Part shown: piece by piece, positions 52,590-62,429 of the stretch
Numbering within the stretch: position 1 is the first letter of the stretch
Layout of the letters: every line of letters starts with the position of its first letter
From: Bacteroidales bacterium
Lineage (GTDB): Bacteria > Bacteroidota > Bacteroidia > Bacteroidales > F082
Assembly: GCA_017428285.1 (NCBI GenBank)
Contig: JAFRRE010000141.1
Location: 1 to 64,000 of the forward strand
Direction of reading: 5' to 3'
Length of the DNA stretch: 64,000 bases
The notes under the pieces: model-generated
Database searches by the model: none
What the model was told of the DNA's origin: nothing
Seen by the model: the letters and a program-made list of their open reading frames with translations, nothing else
Made by a program: the position numbers and the translations under genes

Positions 52590-54282
52590 TATCCCTTTCT
52601 TCTTTGTTAAGCTGATACAAATCAATAATCAACCCATCAATCTCCTTTTGCGCATCATTATCCCCATTCAAGGCGCGGTCAACGAGCGATGTGAGTTGTT
52701 GGTCCTGTTCCGGCGTTATCTTCGGGAAAGGCAAAGTCGAAAGATTGCCTTTCAATATCTTAAGGTCGTTGAATCGCTTGACATACAAGAAGTTGAACAA
52801 CGATGAATTAAGAAAAGCCAACACCGTCTTCACACTCATGCCATCCACTTCGGGAATGAGGATATTGGCACTATTGAGAAACAAACGTTGCTTGTCGTCG
52901 TAGGTAAAGCAAAGATGGCTTGATACGAACTTATAAACCAGTTTTTCCTTCGCCCGATAAAACTCATCCTTTGCACACTGCTGAAAATCAGCGCGATTGT
53001 ATTTGACATAACGGCTTGCTCTTTTCAGGCTGTACTTGCCTATATTCTTGCCCATATAAATGGGTTCCAAACCCTTTCTCGGTCTGTCCTTCAGCACTTT
53101 GGCATTGTTGCCTGTAATGATGCCCAATGCCCACTGGCTGTGCGAAAGGTCGTCGTGACGCATGCGCTCCACCTTGCCGATGATGGCTTCATCACGGTTG
53201 CTGAGCATCGGGATGGCACAGAAGTCATCCTCAAATGGTACGAACTCCTTTCTCGAAACCTCGTTGTTGGCGCCATACACCAAGTAATTCTGGCTTCCAA
53301 AAATAGGTTTTCTGCTGACTTTCAAGCTGACAAAATCCGTAAACACGCCTTTGAAACGCTCACGATAACATTTTAGGCTCTCGATGTGCGTTTCATGGGT
53401 CACAAAACGACGTAAATCGGCGTGCACCTTGATTTTCAGCACGGATGAAGGCAAAAGGAAATGCTGTATTCCATTTCTGTTCAAGAACTTAAACGACTCG
53501 GTGAAAAACAGCGAAGCCTTCTCCTTGGATTGTATGATTTCGGAGGCATGCAGCTTACCCTTCTCTGTGCCCCAAGGCGGGTTGGTGACAATATAGTCGA
53601 ACTTCAAGTCGCCCAAAGCCGAGGCTGCATGAAGCAAGAAGTCCATTTGGTATATCTGTGGATAAACCGATGATTCGTTGAACTTTACCATCAGGTTAGC
53701 TTTGGCAATCATCACGGCAAGCGGATCGTTGTCGATGCCGTAAAGCTGTTCCATCTGGGCATGTTGCACCTTCAGCAGGAAAATGCCGCTACCACAGCAA
53801 GGGTCAAGGAATCTTTCCCCATTCAAGACACGAATATCTGAGAGCATCTCATTGACAATCACCGGCTTGGTATAGTAAAGCCCTTTCAAGATGCGACTAC
53901 CTTCAGCGGTCAGCGACTGATAGATGAAACCAATCCAGTCATCTTGGCGGTTTTTCAAGATCTGGCGCGGCACTTCGAGGTCAATTCGTTGATACTGCGT
54001 GTACTCCTCGAAGAAACGACTTTTGTTGGTTGGGTTGACCTTGTTATGCTCCAAATACATCGCGCAAAGGCTGAAAATCAAGTCATCCATTGGATAGTAA
54101 GCAGCCTTCAGCTCTTCCACAAAGCGGGGCAGGCTACCCGCCATCACATAGCCTTCAGGGGTGATGATTTTCTGCGAACGGCTCTTGTTGGCCCGTCGCG
54201 TCAACCGGTCAGCACCACCGTGTTTCAGCTTGTCCCAGTTGCGTTGGGTGGCTTTTGAAATGAAAATTTTTGTTTCCGTCAT
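52573..54282 (-). CDS. Orphan N6-adenine DNA methyltransferase (TaqI-like C-terminus)
   Basis: 569 residues from ATG 54282. SAM motif I is FLDPCCGSG (158-166), motif IV NPPW (234-237) marks N6-adenine (or N4-cytosine) methylation, and a preceding GLYYTKPVIVNEML resembles type II/IIG enzymes. The C-terminal third holds a TaqI-like target-recognition region (FLNSANILIPEVDGMS, FLNSSLFNFLYVKRFNDL, LSTLPFPKI). No endonuclease gene or domain is visible next to it, so it is an orphan methylase or regulatory MTase. It has its own promoter, divergent from tsaB. Confidence 0.88.
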   Translation of the reverse strand: MTETKIFISKATQRNWDKLKHGGADRLTRRANKSRSQKIITPEGYVMAGSLPRFVEELKAAYYPMDDLIFSLCAMYLEHNKVNPTNKSRFFEEYTQYQRIDLEVPRQILKNRQDDWIGFIYQSLTAEGSRILKGLYYTKPVIVNEMLSDIRVLNGERFLDPCCGSGIFLLKVQHAQMEQLYGIDNDPLAVMIAKANLMVKFNESSVYPQIYQMDFLLHAASALGDLKFDYIVTNPPWGTEKGKLHASEIIQSKEKASLFFTESFKFLNRNGIQHFLLPSSVLKIKVHADLRRFVTHETHIESLKCYRERFKGVFTDFVSLKVSRKPIFGSQNYLVYGANNEVSRKEFVPFEDDFCAIPMLSNRDEAIIGKVERMRHDDLSHSQWALGIITGNNAKVLKDRPRKGLEPIYMGKNIGKYSLKRASRYVKYNRADFQQCAKDEFYRAKEKLVYKFVSSHLCFTYDDKQRLFLNSANILIPEVDGMSVKTVLAFLNSSLFNFLYVKRFNDLKILKGNLSTLPFPKITPEQDQQLTSLVDRALNGDNDAQKEIDGLIIDLYQLNKEERDMIQEH

Positions 54283-54375
54283 GATACAGCTTCGCCTCCT
54301 AAGTCCCATCAAGATTACTTAACGAACTCTATTTCAACCATATACAAAATTGCCCAAAATGGCATATTAATCTTG

Positions 54376-54383
54376 CAAATATA
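54376..54383 (-). promoter_or_regulatory. -7 box of the methyltransferase promoter
   Basis: TATATTTG on the minus strand matches TAnnTTTG, about 94 bp before the start codon at 54282. Part of a divergent promoter region with the tsaB promoter. Confidence 0.5.
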
Positions 54384-54466
54384 CGTATTTCTGCAGTTCT
54401 ACAACTAATTTAATATAAAAATTAATAATAGTCCTAGAGGGACGTTTTTCATCGTTCAAAATTCAC

Positions 54467-54474
54467 TATTTTTG
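54467..54474 (+). promoter_or_regulatory. -7 box of the tsaB promoter
   Basis: TATTTTTG matches TAnnTTTG exactly, with a T-run (GTTTTTC, 54444-54450) about 18 bp upstream as -33 element. Leader of roughly 15-20 nt. Confidence 0.6.
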
Positions 54475-54495
54475 CCCGCATAAAAAGTCTAAACC

Positions 54496-55191
54496 ATGAT
54501 ACTTTGTTTGGAAACAGCAACACCCGTTTGTTCGGTCGCACTCAACTCGGCCTGTTGCACTTTGGCTATGCGTGAAACAGAAGGACAAAACGCTCATTCT
54601 GAAAAGATTACAAACTTCATCAAAGCCGTGATGGAGGAGGCAAATGTGGATTATTCCAAGTTGGATGCGGTGGCAGTGAGCCAAGGTCCTGGCTCCTACA
54701 CGGGCTTGCGCATCGGCGTGAGCACGGCCAAGGGCATCTGTTATGCCGCCGACCTCCCGCTGATGGCCATCGACACTTTGGAGGCTATGGCTCACGGCAT
54801 GAAAGAGAAGCTTGCCAGCCAAATCGGACCCAACGACTTGCTCATCCCCATGATTGATGCACGGCGTATGGAAGTGTATGCCTCGGTCTTTGATGCCAAC
54901 TTGCAGAAAATCAACGATACAGCAGCTATGGTCATTGATGAGCATACCTTTGATGAACTCGGTAAAGACCATCGGTTGTGGCTCTTTGGTGATGGTGCAC
55001 CAAAATTGAGCAAACTCTTTGAAAACCAACCGAATATCATTATCATCGACGGCTTCAAGCCTTCGGCAGCCTATATGCGCACTTTGGCTGAACAAGCCTT
55101 GCAAAAACAACAGTTTGTCGATGTGGCTTATTTTGAGCCGTTTTATTTAAAGGATTTTATTGCGGGCAAGCCGCATGTGAAAGGATTATAA
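54496..55191 (+). CDS. tsaB: tRNA threonylcarbamoyladenosine biosynthesis protein TsaB
   Basis: 231 residues. ASKHA fold start MILCLETATPVCSVAL, then VAVSQGPGSYTGLRIGVSTAKG (about 56-77) and PMIDARRMEVYASVF. TsaB scaffolds TsaD and TsaE in making the t6A base at position 37 of ANN-decoding tRNAs. The C-terminal helix ends KDFIAGKPHVKGL. A single gene with its own promoter; downstream is an unrelated repeat pair. Confidence 0.95.
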   Translation: MILCLETATPVCSVALNSACCTLAMRETEGQNAHSEKITNFIKAVMEEANVDYSKLDAVAVSQGPGSYTGLRIGVSTAKGICYAADLPLMAIDTLEAMAHGMKEKLASQIGPNDLLIPMIDARRMEVYASVFDANLQKINDTAAMVIDEHTFDELGKDHRLWLFGDGAPKLSKLFENQPNIIIIDGFKPSAAYMRTLAEQALQKQQFVDVAYFEPFYLKDFIAGKPHVKGL

Positions 55192-55199
55192 ACTCAAGC

Positions 55200-55275
55200 C
55201 GGCCCTTCGACAAGCTCAGGGACCTAAACTAACTAAAAAAGCAAAGGTCGTTGAGCCTGTCGAAACGCCGACCGC
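55200..55275. repeat. TTCGACAAGCTCAGGGACC / GAGCCTGTCGAAAC repeat pair
   Basis: GGCCCTTCGACAAGCTCAGG (55202-55221) and GGTCGTTGAGCCTGTCGAAA (about 55246-55265) are inverse to each other. The same family occurs at 62300-62370 and inside CapE. Between tsaB and the M28 peptidase gene. Confidence 0.85.
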
Positions 55276-55293
55276 TCCATAAAAGCTATCATT

Positions 55294-56514
55294 ATGAAAA
55301 AGTTACTTTTTTTCTTCCTAACTTTAATACTAGGCTTCAGCGTTTCGGCACAAGTGCCGCATCTTTTTGAGCACACCTACCCTGTCATCACGGCAGAAAA
55401 CTCCGAAATCCGCGGTCTTATGGATTCTGTCTCGATCGACAGCATCAAGGCGAACATCGAGCATTTAAGTTCTTATCACACACGCCGTTACGACAGCCGC
55501 TTTATTTATGACGTACAAGACTGGCTGTATGAACATTACCAGACCTTGCCAGTCGACACGGTCATCAAACACGACTTCAAACTCCATAACCTGAACATCA
55601 CGGAGACGGGCGACAACATCTTGGCCGTGCAATGGGGTACAAGAACACCGGAAGAATTCGTGATTTGCGGTGCCCATTATGATTCCTACGCTTGGGACGG
55701 CTACGACCCCGACACCATCCGCTCGCCTGGTGCCGACGACAACGCCTCGGGTGTGTCTGGTATCCTTGAAACTGCTAGATTATTAAGCCATCACACCTTC
55801 GACCGCACCATCATCTACGCCAACTGGTGCGCTGAGGAGTGTGGCCTGCTGGGCTCCGCCGCCTATGCCGAGGACTGTGCCGCACAAAACATGGACATCG
55901 TGGGCTACTTCAACCTCGACATGACTGGATACCTTGAGGAAGGATCTGACATCCATGTCCATCTGATGTACACTACGCAAGATTCACTCATTGCCGATTT
56001 CGTTTACAACTTCAGTCACATGTATTTCCCCGAAATGCCCATCCGTCAGCAGTGGTTGGCTTGGGGCGACAGCGATTACTCATCCTTCAACCGCAACGGC
56101 TACCCTGCCGTGCATCCCTTCGAAGATGTTCATGCCAGCTCACCGTTCATCCACTCGCGCAACGATGTCTTAGGATTGAGCGTCAACAACTTGGAACAAT
56201 GCAAACGCTTCACCGAACTCAATCTGGGCTTGGTAGCCACCTTGGCAGGCATCAACAACGATGGTATTATGGAAACCGAATCCATCAACGTGGCGATGTA
56301 CCCCAATCCAGCGCATGAATCGGTCACTATCCTCACTGATGACAACATGCTGGATGTTGGCATCTATAATCTCTTGGGACAGCAAATCGAAACGATGGCA
56401 TTGGGTGGCACAAGCAAATGCACACTCAATACAAGTGATTTGGCATCAGGAATTTATGTTGTCAAAATTAGGACTGAAAAAGGATTGGTTGCCAAACAAT
56501 TAGTGGTCTATTAA
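55294..56514 (+). CDS. Secreted M28 family zinc aminopeptidase with T9SS sorting tail
   Basis: 406 residues. Signal peptide about 1-19 (KKLLFFFLTLILGFSVSAQ). Zinc ligands and catalytic residues: His128 (CGAHYDS), Asp148 (GADDNAS), Glu181/182 (AEECG), Asp209 (LDMTG), His287 (FIHSRND). The C-terminal ~75 residues (MYPNPAHESVTI to KQLVVY) are a type A T9SS sorting domain, so it is exported across the outer membrane and attached to the surface or released. It degrades peptides as nutrients. The 3' end overlaps the convergent DUF748 gene by 15 bp. Confidence 0.93.
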   Translation: MKKLLFFFLTLILGFSVSAQVPHLFEHTYPVITAENSEIRGLMDSVSIDSIKANIEHLSSYHTRRYDSRFIYDVQDWLYEHYQTLPVDTVIKHDFKLHNLNITETGDNILAVQWGTRTPEEFVICGAHYDSYAWDGYDPDTIRSPGADDNASGVSGILETARLLSHHTFDRTIIYANWCAEECGLLGSAAYAEDCAAQNMDIVGYFNLDMTGYLEEGSDIHVHLMYTTQDSLIADFVYNFSHMYFPEMPIRQQWLAWGDSDYSSFNRNGYPAVHPFEDVHASSPFIHSRNDVLGLSVNNLEQCKRFTELNLGLVATLAGINNDGIMETESINVAMYPNPAHESVTILTDDNMLDVGIYNLLGQQIETMALGGTSKCTLNTSDLASGIYVVKIRTEKGLVAKQLVVY

Positions 56515-58755
56515 TTCGGATTCCATCTCCTCATAGGTGACCACATGCAGCTCATACCTCGAAGTCTTGTTGTAGGCTTCCAGCGAAGCTTCATCCATCT
56601 TCGAGACGGAGACCTGCTCTGAGGACAATCCCTTGACATTCAGCAAGTAATTGGATAGCAAAGCATTCCTTCTGTCCATCAGTCTCGACAAAAAGGCTTT
56701 CGACTTTGCATGATACACAGCGTAGGCCACCGATTCGACATCTCGCTTCGATGACAGTTTTTCCTTCTCGGAAAACTGCGCAGCGTATCCACACAAGCCC
56801 TTGTCGCTCAACTTGATGGATTGAATAGCCTCGTTGGTGAGGAAGTCGATGCCCGTGGAGTCGATTTCGGGATGTTGCGAAAGATAATAGTCGCGCTGCA
56901 ATTGCATGTTGCATAGGCGCTGAAGGGTCTCCTCATAGTTCACTTGCTGCTCAAAGATGACGGACAGATTGGGCTTCATGCTCATGGTGGAAGCCACGTT
57001 GTCAAGCATTGTATACTCTTCGGCAGTGAAATCGGGGTGAAGCAGGTCGAAAGGTACGTATTGGATGTCATCATCATCCGAGAACAGTCGGAACGGCGAG
57101 GTCACCACCTTGACCATCAGGTTGCCGAGTACCTTCAGCAGGGCCTTACGATAGGAGAACTGCGGGTCGTTGAGGTTGCCTGAAATGGGCAGGTCGATGC
57201 TGACGTTGTGGTTCTTATCGGTAAGCAGATAAAGGCCAAGCTTCAGCGGAATCTTCGGGTACTCTGGTTCCACCTCCTTCATCTTGTCGCCCACTGTTGG
57301 CGAGGCCAACTGCAACTTGTTGATACCCTCAAGGTTACCATCGACAATCTTGTTCTGGCTACGGAATGAAAGGGTGCCACTTTCCAGCGGATACCCGAAC
57401 ATCTGTTGGACATAAGGTGAAAAATCGGAGACTTTCACGTTGCTCAACATCAGGGTGAGGTCGTGATTGTCCAAGCCATGGATGTCGCCTTGCCATTGCA
57501 TTTTGAGTCGCCCCTCCTTGTTCAGCATGGCATCCAAGTGGACGGCATTCTTGCCCGTCAAGGTAAAACCACTGGAAATGATACGAATGTCTGTGATTTC
57601 ATAAACGAAAGGATTGGGCAAGGTATAGTCTTGATACTCAAGATTAATCTTGTCAAGGAGGAGATCATTAATGCCAATGACAAGGGTCTTGCGCTCCTGA
57701 ACATCCTCAATGGCTGCTGCCACCGTGTCGATGATCTTTTCGTAGACCGTGGTGTCGTGATGATGCACATGACCGAGGAAAAGGTCGAAGTTGGTGGTGC
57801 TATCGGCATTGACAATATAGGCGGTTTCAAGGCCAGAAAGACGCAATCTATTCAAAGTCAATACATTCTGATTCATATTGAACCGCCCAATATCCGTCCA
57901 AATGGAATCAATATGACCTAATCTATAGCCGCTAGTGTCGCATAATGAGAGGTCGTTGATGACGATGTCACCGTTCATGTCAAAGTCGAGGATGTGTTCC
58001 GTTCGCCCCTCAGCGGAAAGGTCAAGGGAAAGCAGACCTTGCAACGAGTCGACCGCCAAAGTCTGTTGCAGATAAGGCTCGATGATATCAATACCTAAAT
58101 CGTTCACTTTTAGGTTGATAAAATACTCTTCAGCATTCTGCGACAAGTGCAAATCAGTATGCAAAGTGGCACTGTCGGCAAGGCAAAGGTCGAGGCCAAC
58201 ATTGGTCTTCATGTCCGACAAATCGACAAAAGGCACATGGATGGCGATGTCGCGAAGGTTGAACTCGCTCCCGATATCCAAGTCGGAATAGCGAAGATAG
58301 CTTTTTTCAATAGTGATGTCATTGAAAACCAGCCCAAAATTAGAAGAGCTTTTCTCTTCTTTGGGTTCATCGGAAGCGAAATGCTGAACCATGCTGTCGA
58401 AGTTGAACCAGGTGCGGTCTTGCTCAATGTTGACCTTCAGTCCCGAAAGCAGGGCATGCTTCACCCAAAGACGGTTATCCAACAAGTCCAAAACCTTGAT
58501 TCGGGTATCGAAATGGTCGAAGCTCACGAAAGAAGTCTTGGCATCGTCTTCATACAGCGTCAAATCATTGATTTTCACCGTTCCCGACACCACATTGACC
58601 CATAGTTTCCCGATGGTCAACTCACGGCCAATCAGTTCCTTGTCGTGCTTCTCGATGTACCATTTCGCGATAGGCGACACCAAAAGCACCGCTGCCAGCA
58701 ACAAAGCAAGGATGCTGCCAAGAACGATGAGCGGTATTTTGATCGCTTTTTTCAT
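56500..58755 (-). CDS. DUF748/AsmA-like envelope protein
   Basis: 751 residues. One N-terminal membrane helix (PLIVLGSILALLLAAVLLVSP), then a long beta-rich periplasmic chain with repeated motifs such as LDLLDNRLWVKHALLSGLKVNI and IDIIEPYLQQTLAVDSLQG, and a DUF748 end region of AsmA-like type. These proteins are thought to move lipids between inner and outer membrane. Minus strand, 15-bp overlap at the 3' end with the peptidase gene. Confidence 0.85.
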   Translation of the reverse strand: MKKAIKIPLIVLGSILALLLAAVLLVSPIAKWYIEKHDKELIGRELTIGKLWVNVVSGTVKINDLTLYEDDAKTSFVSFDHFDTRIKVLDLLDNRLWVKHALLSGLKVNIEQDRTWFNFDSMVQHFASDEPKEEKSSSNFGLVFNDITIEKSYLRYSDLDIGSEFNLRDIAIHVPFVDLSDMKTNVGLDLCLADSATLHTDLHLSQNAEEYFINLKVNDLGIDIIEPYLQQTLAVDSLQGLLSLDLSAEGRTEHILDFDMNGDIVINDLSLCDTSGYRLGHIDSIWTDIGRFNMNQNVLTLNRLRLSGLETAYIVNADSTTNFDLFLGHVHHHDTTVYEKIIDTVAAAIEDVQERKTLVIGINDLLLDKINLEYQDYTLPNPFVYEITDIRIISSGFTLTGKNAVHLDAMLNKEGRLKMQWQGDIHGLDNHDLTLMLSNVKVSDFSPYVQQMFGYPLESGTLSFRSQNKIVDGNLEGINKLQLASPTVGDKMKEVEPEYPKIPLKLGLYLLTDKNHNVSIDLPISGNLNDPQFSYRKALLKVLGNLMVKVVTSPFRLFSDDDDIQYVPFDLLHPDFTAEEYTMLDNVASTMSMKPNLSVIFEQQVNYEETLQRLCNMQLQRDYYLSQHPEIDSTGIDFLTNEAIQSIKLSDKGLCGYAAQFSEKEKLSSKRDVESVAYAVYHAKSKAFLSRLMDRRNALLSNYLLNVKGLSSEQVSVSKMDEASLEAYNKTSRYELHVVTYEEMESELIDH

Positions 58756-58845
58756 CTGTTTTACTATGACTCGTGACTATGACTATGACCGCTTAACACA
58801 AGATGGAAACCAGTCATAGTCATTTTCACTAGTCTTCAATTTCTT

Positions 58846-60363
58846 CTAACCTAAAACCTTAACGCCAGCGTCAATGCGCTTCAAGGTCTCTTCCTTGCCC
58901 AAAAGCTCGAGGATTTCGCCGATGTGCGGGCCCTTGCCGGCACCCACCACCATCAGACGCAAGCCATTCATTACCAGACCCATATTCAACTCATTGGAGG
59001 TAATCCAATTGTTCAAGGTCTCGTCAATGTTGGCCAAAGTAAAGGGTTCGATGCCCTTGATGACTTCCTTCACCTTAAGCATGGTCTCGCCAGAGTTTTC
59101 CTTCCAGCGTTTCTTCACCGTCACAGGGTCGTATTCGGTAGGAGCCTCGAAGAAGAAGAAACTCTGATCCCAAATCTCCTTCACGAAGTTGACTCTATCT
59201 TTCACCAAACCAGCGACTTTCACAGCGAAATCGAGCGGCACATCGAGGTTCTTTTCCTCTTTCAGCCAAGCTTGATAGTCCTTGCCGACTTCTTCGTTCG
59301 ACTTGCGCATGAGCCACTCGTGGTTGAACCACTTGGTTTTCTCCACGTTGAACTTGGCGCCACTCTTGCTGCAACGCTCGAGCGAGAAAGCCTGAATGAG
59401 CTCTTCCATGGTGAAGATTTCCTGTTCAGTGCCAGGATTCCAACCCAACAAAGCCAGCATGTTGATGAAGGCTTCGGGATAATAGCCAGACTGCTTGTAG
59501 CCCATGGCCGTGTCGCCAGTTTTCGGGTCGACCCAATACATCGGGAAGACGGGGAAACCAAGGCGGTCGCCGTCGCGCTTGCTCAGCTTGCCGTTGCCAT
59601 CAGGTTTAAGCAACAGGGGCAGGTGGGCAAATTGGGGTGCTTCCCAGCCAAAAGCCTCATAAAGCATGACATGGAGCGGCATCGAAGGCAGCCATTCCTC
59701 GCCACGGATGACATGGCTGATTTGCATCAGGTGGTCATCGACGATGTTGGCCAAATGGTAGGTCGGCATGCCGTCGCTCTTAAACAGTACCTTGTCATCA
59801 AGCGTATTGGTTTGCACATGCACCTCGCCACGGATGAGGTCGTGCATCACGATTTCGCGGTCCTCGGGAATCATGAAACGCACGGTATAAGGTGTACCAT
59901 CAGCAATTAGTTTGTCGACTTCTTCCTTGCTCATTGTCAAGCTGTTGCGCAAATGCTTACGGCTTTGGCAATTGTAGATGAAGGTCTGCTTGTTGGCTTC
60001 GGCTTCCTTGCGGTATTTGTCCAACTCCTCGGCAGTGTCGAAGGCAATATAAGCACAGCCTTTTTCCAGCAACTCGTCGCTGTATTGTTTATAAAGGTGT
60101 TTGCGGTTGCTCTGCTTGTAGGGACCGAACTCGCCACCCACGTAGTCGCTCTCATCGAACTTGATGCCGCACCAGTCCAAGGACTCCACGATATATTGCT
60201 CAGCACCCGGCACGAAACGGGTTTGGTCGGTGTCCTCGATGCGGAGGATCATTTTGCCGCCATTCTTTTTGGCGAACAAATAATTATATAATGCTGTACG
60301 CACACCCCCGATGTGCAAGGGACCCGTCGGGCTGGGGGCAAATCTTACTCTGACTTCTTTCAT
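58846..60363 (-). CDS. gltX: Glutamyl-tRNA synthetase
   Basis: 505 residues from ATG 60363; the longer reading from TTG 60375 was rejected. Class I synthetase: [12 protein letters not shown] (9-20) contains the HIGH motif, [10 protein letters not shown] is the KMSKS motif, and the anticodon-binding end is typical of bacterial GltX. Activates glutamate for tRNA. Promoter TATTTTTG at 60386-60393, divergent from the RNA methyltransferase gene. Confidence 0.96.
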   Translation of the reverse strand: MKEVRVRFAPSPTGPLHIGGVRTALYNYLFAKKNGGKMILRIEDTDQTRFVPGAEQYIVESLDWCGIKFDESDYVGGEFGPYKQSNRKHLYKQYSDELLEKGCAYIAFDTAEELDKYRKEAEANKQTFIYNCQSRKHLRNSLTMSKEEVDKLIADGTPYTVRFMIPEDREIVMHDLIRGEVHVQTNTLDDKVLFKSDGMPTYHLANIVDDHLMQISHVIRGEEWLPSMPLHVMLYEAFGWEAPQFAHLPLLLKPDGNGKLSKRDGDRLGFPVFPMYWVDPKTGDTAMGYKQSGYYPEAFINMLALLGWNPGTEQEIFTMEELIQAFSLERCSKSGAKFNVEKTKWFNHEWLMRKSNEEVGKDYQAWLKEEKNLDVPLDFAVKVAGLVKDRVNFVKEIWDQSFFFFEAPTEYDPVTVKKRWKENSGETMLKVKEVIKGIEPFTLANIDETLNNWITSNELNMGLVMNGLRLMVVGAGKGPHIGEILELLGKEETLKRIDAGVKVLG

Positions 60364-60385
60364 ATTGGATTTCAAATTGAGGGTG

Positions 60386-60393
60386 CAAAAATA
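60386..60393 (-). promoter_or_regulatory. -7 box of the gltX promoter
   Basis: TATTTTTG on the minus strand, 23 bp before the ATG. The upstream region is a TTCAAAGATTCAA-type repeat (60398-60427), so the -33 element is unclear. Confidence 0.55.
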
Positions 60394-60397
60394 ATCA

Positions 60398-60427
60398 ATT
60401 CAAAGATTCAAGATTCAAAGATTCAAT
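60398..60427. repeat. TTCAAAGATTCAA tandem words between divergent promoters
   Basis: ATTCAAAGATTCAAGATTCA and AGATTCAATATT: two or more copies of a short word, AT-rich. Separates the gltX and RNA methyltransferase promoters. Confidence 0.7.
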
Positions 60428-60435
60428 ATTATTCC

Positions 60436-60443
60436 TAAATTTG
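60436..60443 (+). promoter_or_regulatory. -7 box of the RNA methyltransferase promoter
   Basis: TAAATTTG matches TAnnTTTG. 38 bp upstream of the start chosen at 60482. Confidence 0.5.
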
Positions 60444-60481
60444 CACAAAAATTGAACCCATATTTCGACAAGCTCAATAAC

Positions 60482-61657
60482 ATGGAAGACAACTACCAAC
60501 TCATCACCAAGACTGCAGCCGGACTTGAGGAAGTGCTGGCTCGGGAAATCAAGGCCCTTGGGGCGAAGAATGTGCGACTGATGCACCGCGCCGTGATTTG
60601 CGAAGGCAACAAAGAGCTGATGTATCGTATTAATTATGAGGTACGCACCGCCCTCAAGGTGCTGAAGCCATTCAAGAACTTCTTTGCCAAGAATCCCGAT
60701 GAACTTTATAAGAAAGTGAAGGAAATCAACTGGTGTGAACTGCTCCGCACCGACCAGACCTTCTGCGTCGATGCCGTGACAAGCGGGCGTTTCTTCACCC
60801 ATTCGCAATACGCAGCCTTAACTGTGAAAGACGCCATAGTCGATCTGTTCCGTGATGTGTATGGTATTAGACCAAGTATCAATACTTTGAACCCAGACCT
60901 GCGCATCAGCCTACACATCCGCGAGGACAAGGTGACCATCCTCTTCGACAGCTCAGGCGAATCGTTGCACCATCGCGGCTACCGCAAGCAGGTCGACAAG
61001 GCACCGATGAACGAGGTGTTGGCCGCAGGTCTCATCCAGCTCACGGGATGGAAGGCCGACTGCAACTTCCTGGACTGCATGTGCGGCTCAGGCACCTTGC
61101 CCATCGAGGCGGCCATGTATGCCATGAAAATTCCACCGGGCTATTACCGCAGGCAGTGGGGCTTCATGAAATGGGACGACTACGATGCTGAGCTGTGGCA
61201 GCGCATCCGCCAAGAGGCAGATGACAAAATCTGCGATTTCGAACATGAGATTTGGGCCTCCGACCGCTCGCCCAAGGCCGTCGCCATCGCTGAAGGCAAC
61301 CTCAACTATGCCCACTTGCAGCACGACATCCAGCTGATGAAGAAAGACATGCACGACCTCACCCCACCCGAAGGCGGTGGCATTATGGTCATCAACCCAC
61401 CCTACGGCGACCGCTTGGAAGAAGACAACATCGACCAACTCTATGAAGAAATCGGCCACACGCTAAAGCACAACTTCCAAGGCTTCCAATGCTGGCTCAT
61501 CACCGACGATGCCGTGGCTTTGCGCCATGTGGGACTGAAGCCCACGGCCAAGATACCCGTCTGGAACGGACCGCTGGAGTGCCGCTTTGTGAGGTTTGAT
61601 ATTTTTGAAGGGTCGTTGAAAGATAAGAAGGCGAGGGAGGCAGAAGAAAACAATTAA
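60482..61657 (+). CDS. THUMP-domain class I SAM-dependent RNA methyltransferase (RlmL/RlmK type)
   Basis: 391 residues from ATG 60482. An ATG 30 bp upstream (60452) would add NPYFDKLNN, encoded by a TTCGACAAGCTCAA repeat, so it was rejected. THUMP domain at about 40-150, then SAM motif I FLDCMCGSGTLPIEAAM and the NPPYGDRL motif (N2-guanine methylation). It methylates 23S rRNA, as the E. coli RlmL half does; which G is methylated cannot be told. The 3' end overlaps pth by 4 bp in convergent orientation. Confidence 0.92.
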   Translation: MEDNYQLITKTAAGLEEVLAREIKALGAKNVRLMHRAVICEGNKELMYRINYEVRTALKVLKPFKNFFAKNPDELYKKVKEINWCELLRTDQTFCVDAVTSGRFFTHSQYAALTVKDAIVDLFRDVYGIRPSINTLNPDLRISLHIREDKVTILFDSSGESLHHRGYRKQVDKAPMNEVLAAGLIQLTGWKADCNFLDCMCGSGTLPIEAAMYAMKIPPGYYRRQWGFMKWDDYDAELWQRIRQEADDKICDFEHEIWASDRSPKAVAIAEGNLNYAHLQHDIQLMKKDMHDLTPPEGGGIMVINPPYGDRLEEDNIDQLYEEIGHTLKHNFQGFQCWLITDDAVALRHVGLKPTAKIPVWNGPLECRFVRFDIFEGSLKDKKAREAEENN

Positions 61658-62217
61658 CGCTTATTAAACTGATTCATCGTCCTATCCACTCCTTGCGTGA
61701 CAAAGCTCTTGATGATTTCCACGGCCTCATCAACCTTTTGGTCAACGATGGGTTCTTCTGAGGGTTTCCATTGGCCTAACACGAAATCAACCTGACGGCC
61801 ACGCGGGAAGTCGTCGCCCAGACCAAAACGCAAGCGACAGAACACATTGGTACCCAACTTTTCGATAATGTCGGTCAGACCATTGTGGCCACCATCGGCA
61901 CCTTGTTTGCGGAGGCGCAGTGTACCCAAAGGCAATGCAATATCATCGTTGATAACCAGCAAGTTCTCCATCGGAATCTTCTCTTGCTGCAGCCAATATT
62001 TCACTGCCTTGCCACTCAAATTCATATAAGTCGTCGGCTTGATGACAAGCAAGGTCTTGCCCTTGAATTTCATCTCAGCGGTCTGGGCAAGACGGTTTGT
62101 GGTAAAGGAACCTTCAAGGTCCTTCGCCAAACGGTCAGCAATCTTGAAACCGATGTTGTGGCGCGTGTTGTCATACTCGGCACCGATATTTCCCAAGCAG
62201 GCTATCAGGTATTTCAT
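61654..62217 (-). CDS. pth: Peptidyl-tRNA hydrolase
   Basis: 187 residues from ATG 62217. ACLGNIGAEYDNTRHNIGF holds the catalytic His, and VINDDIALPLGTLRLRKQGADGGHNGL plus FCRLRFGLGDDF are classical. An ATG at 62283 would add 22 basic residues, but a -7 box (TATCTTTG) lies inside that extension at 62259-62266, so the shorter start is more likely. Releases peptides from peptidyl-tRNA. Confidence 0.92.
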   Translation of the reverse strand: MKYLIACLGNIGAEYDNTRHNIGFKIADRLAKDLEGSFTTNRLAQTAEMKFKGKTLLVIKPTTYMNLSGKAVKYWLQQEKIPMENLLVINDDIALPLGTLRLRKQGADGGHNGLTDIIEKLGTNVFCRLRFGLGDDFPRGRQVDFVLGQWKPSEEPIVDQKVDEAVEIIKSFVTQGVDRTMNQFNKR

Positions 62218-62258
62218 TTCTTCAGGTTCAGTTTGTTTCCTTTTGCGGAATAAACGCG

Positions 62259-62266
62259 CAAAGATA
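62259..62266 (-). promoter_or_regulatory. -7 box of the pth promoter
   Basis: TATCTTTG on the minus strand, 42 bp before ATG 62217. It supports the short start for pth. Confidence 0.5.
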
Positions 62267-62299
62267 CTATTAATAATCGACATAATGCATTAATCCCTA

Positions 62300-62370
62300 C
62301 GAAGCAGGTTGCTGAGCCTGTCGAAGCACCGTCTAATATCTGTCGGCCCTTCGACAAGCTCAGGGACCTT
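62300..62370. repeat. GAGCCTGTCGAAG / TTCGACAAGCTCAGGGACC repeat pair
   Basis: GCTGAGCCTGTCGAAGCACC (62308-62327) and GGCCCTTCGACAAGCTCAGG (62345-62364). Same family as 55200-55275 and the CapE insert. Between pth and the terminator of the L25 gene. Confidence 0.85.
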
Positions 62371-62383
62371 GGCTTTATTAACT

Positions 62384-62408
62384 AAAAAAGGCCGCCCGAA
62401 GACGGCCT
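62384..62408 (-). terminator. Rho-independent terminator of the L25 gene
   Basis: On the minus strand AGGCCG, an 8-base loop, CGGCCT, then TTTTTT. It lies 22 bp after the L25 stop codon. Confidence 0.85.
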
Positions 62409-62429
62409 ATTCGTATGAGTGACAAATGA

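Noticed and set aside
58924..59910. Long plus-strand ORF (328 codons) antisense to gltX
   Set aside because: It is the complement of a highly conserved synthetase gene; the translated sequence has no fold-like pattern.
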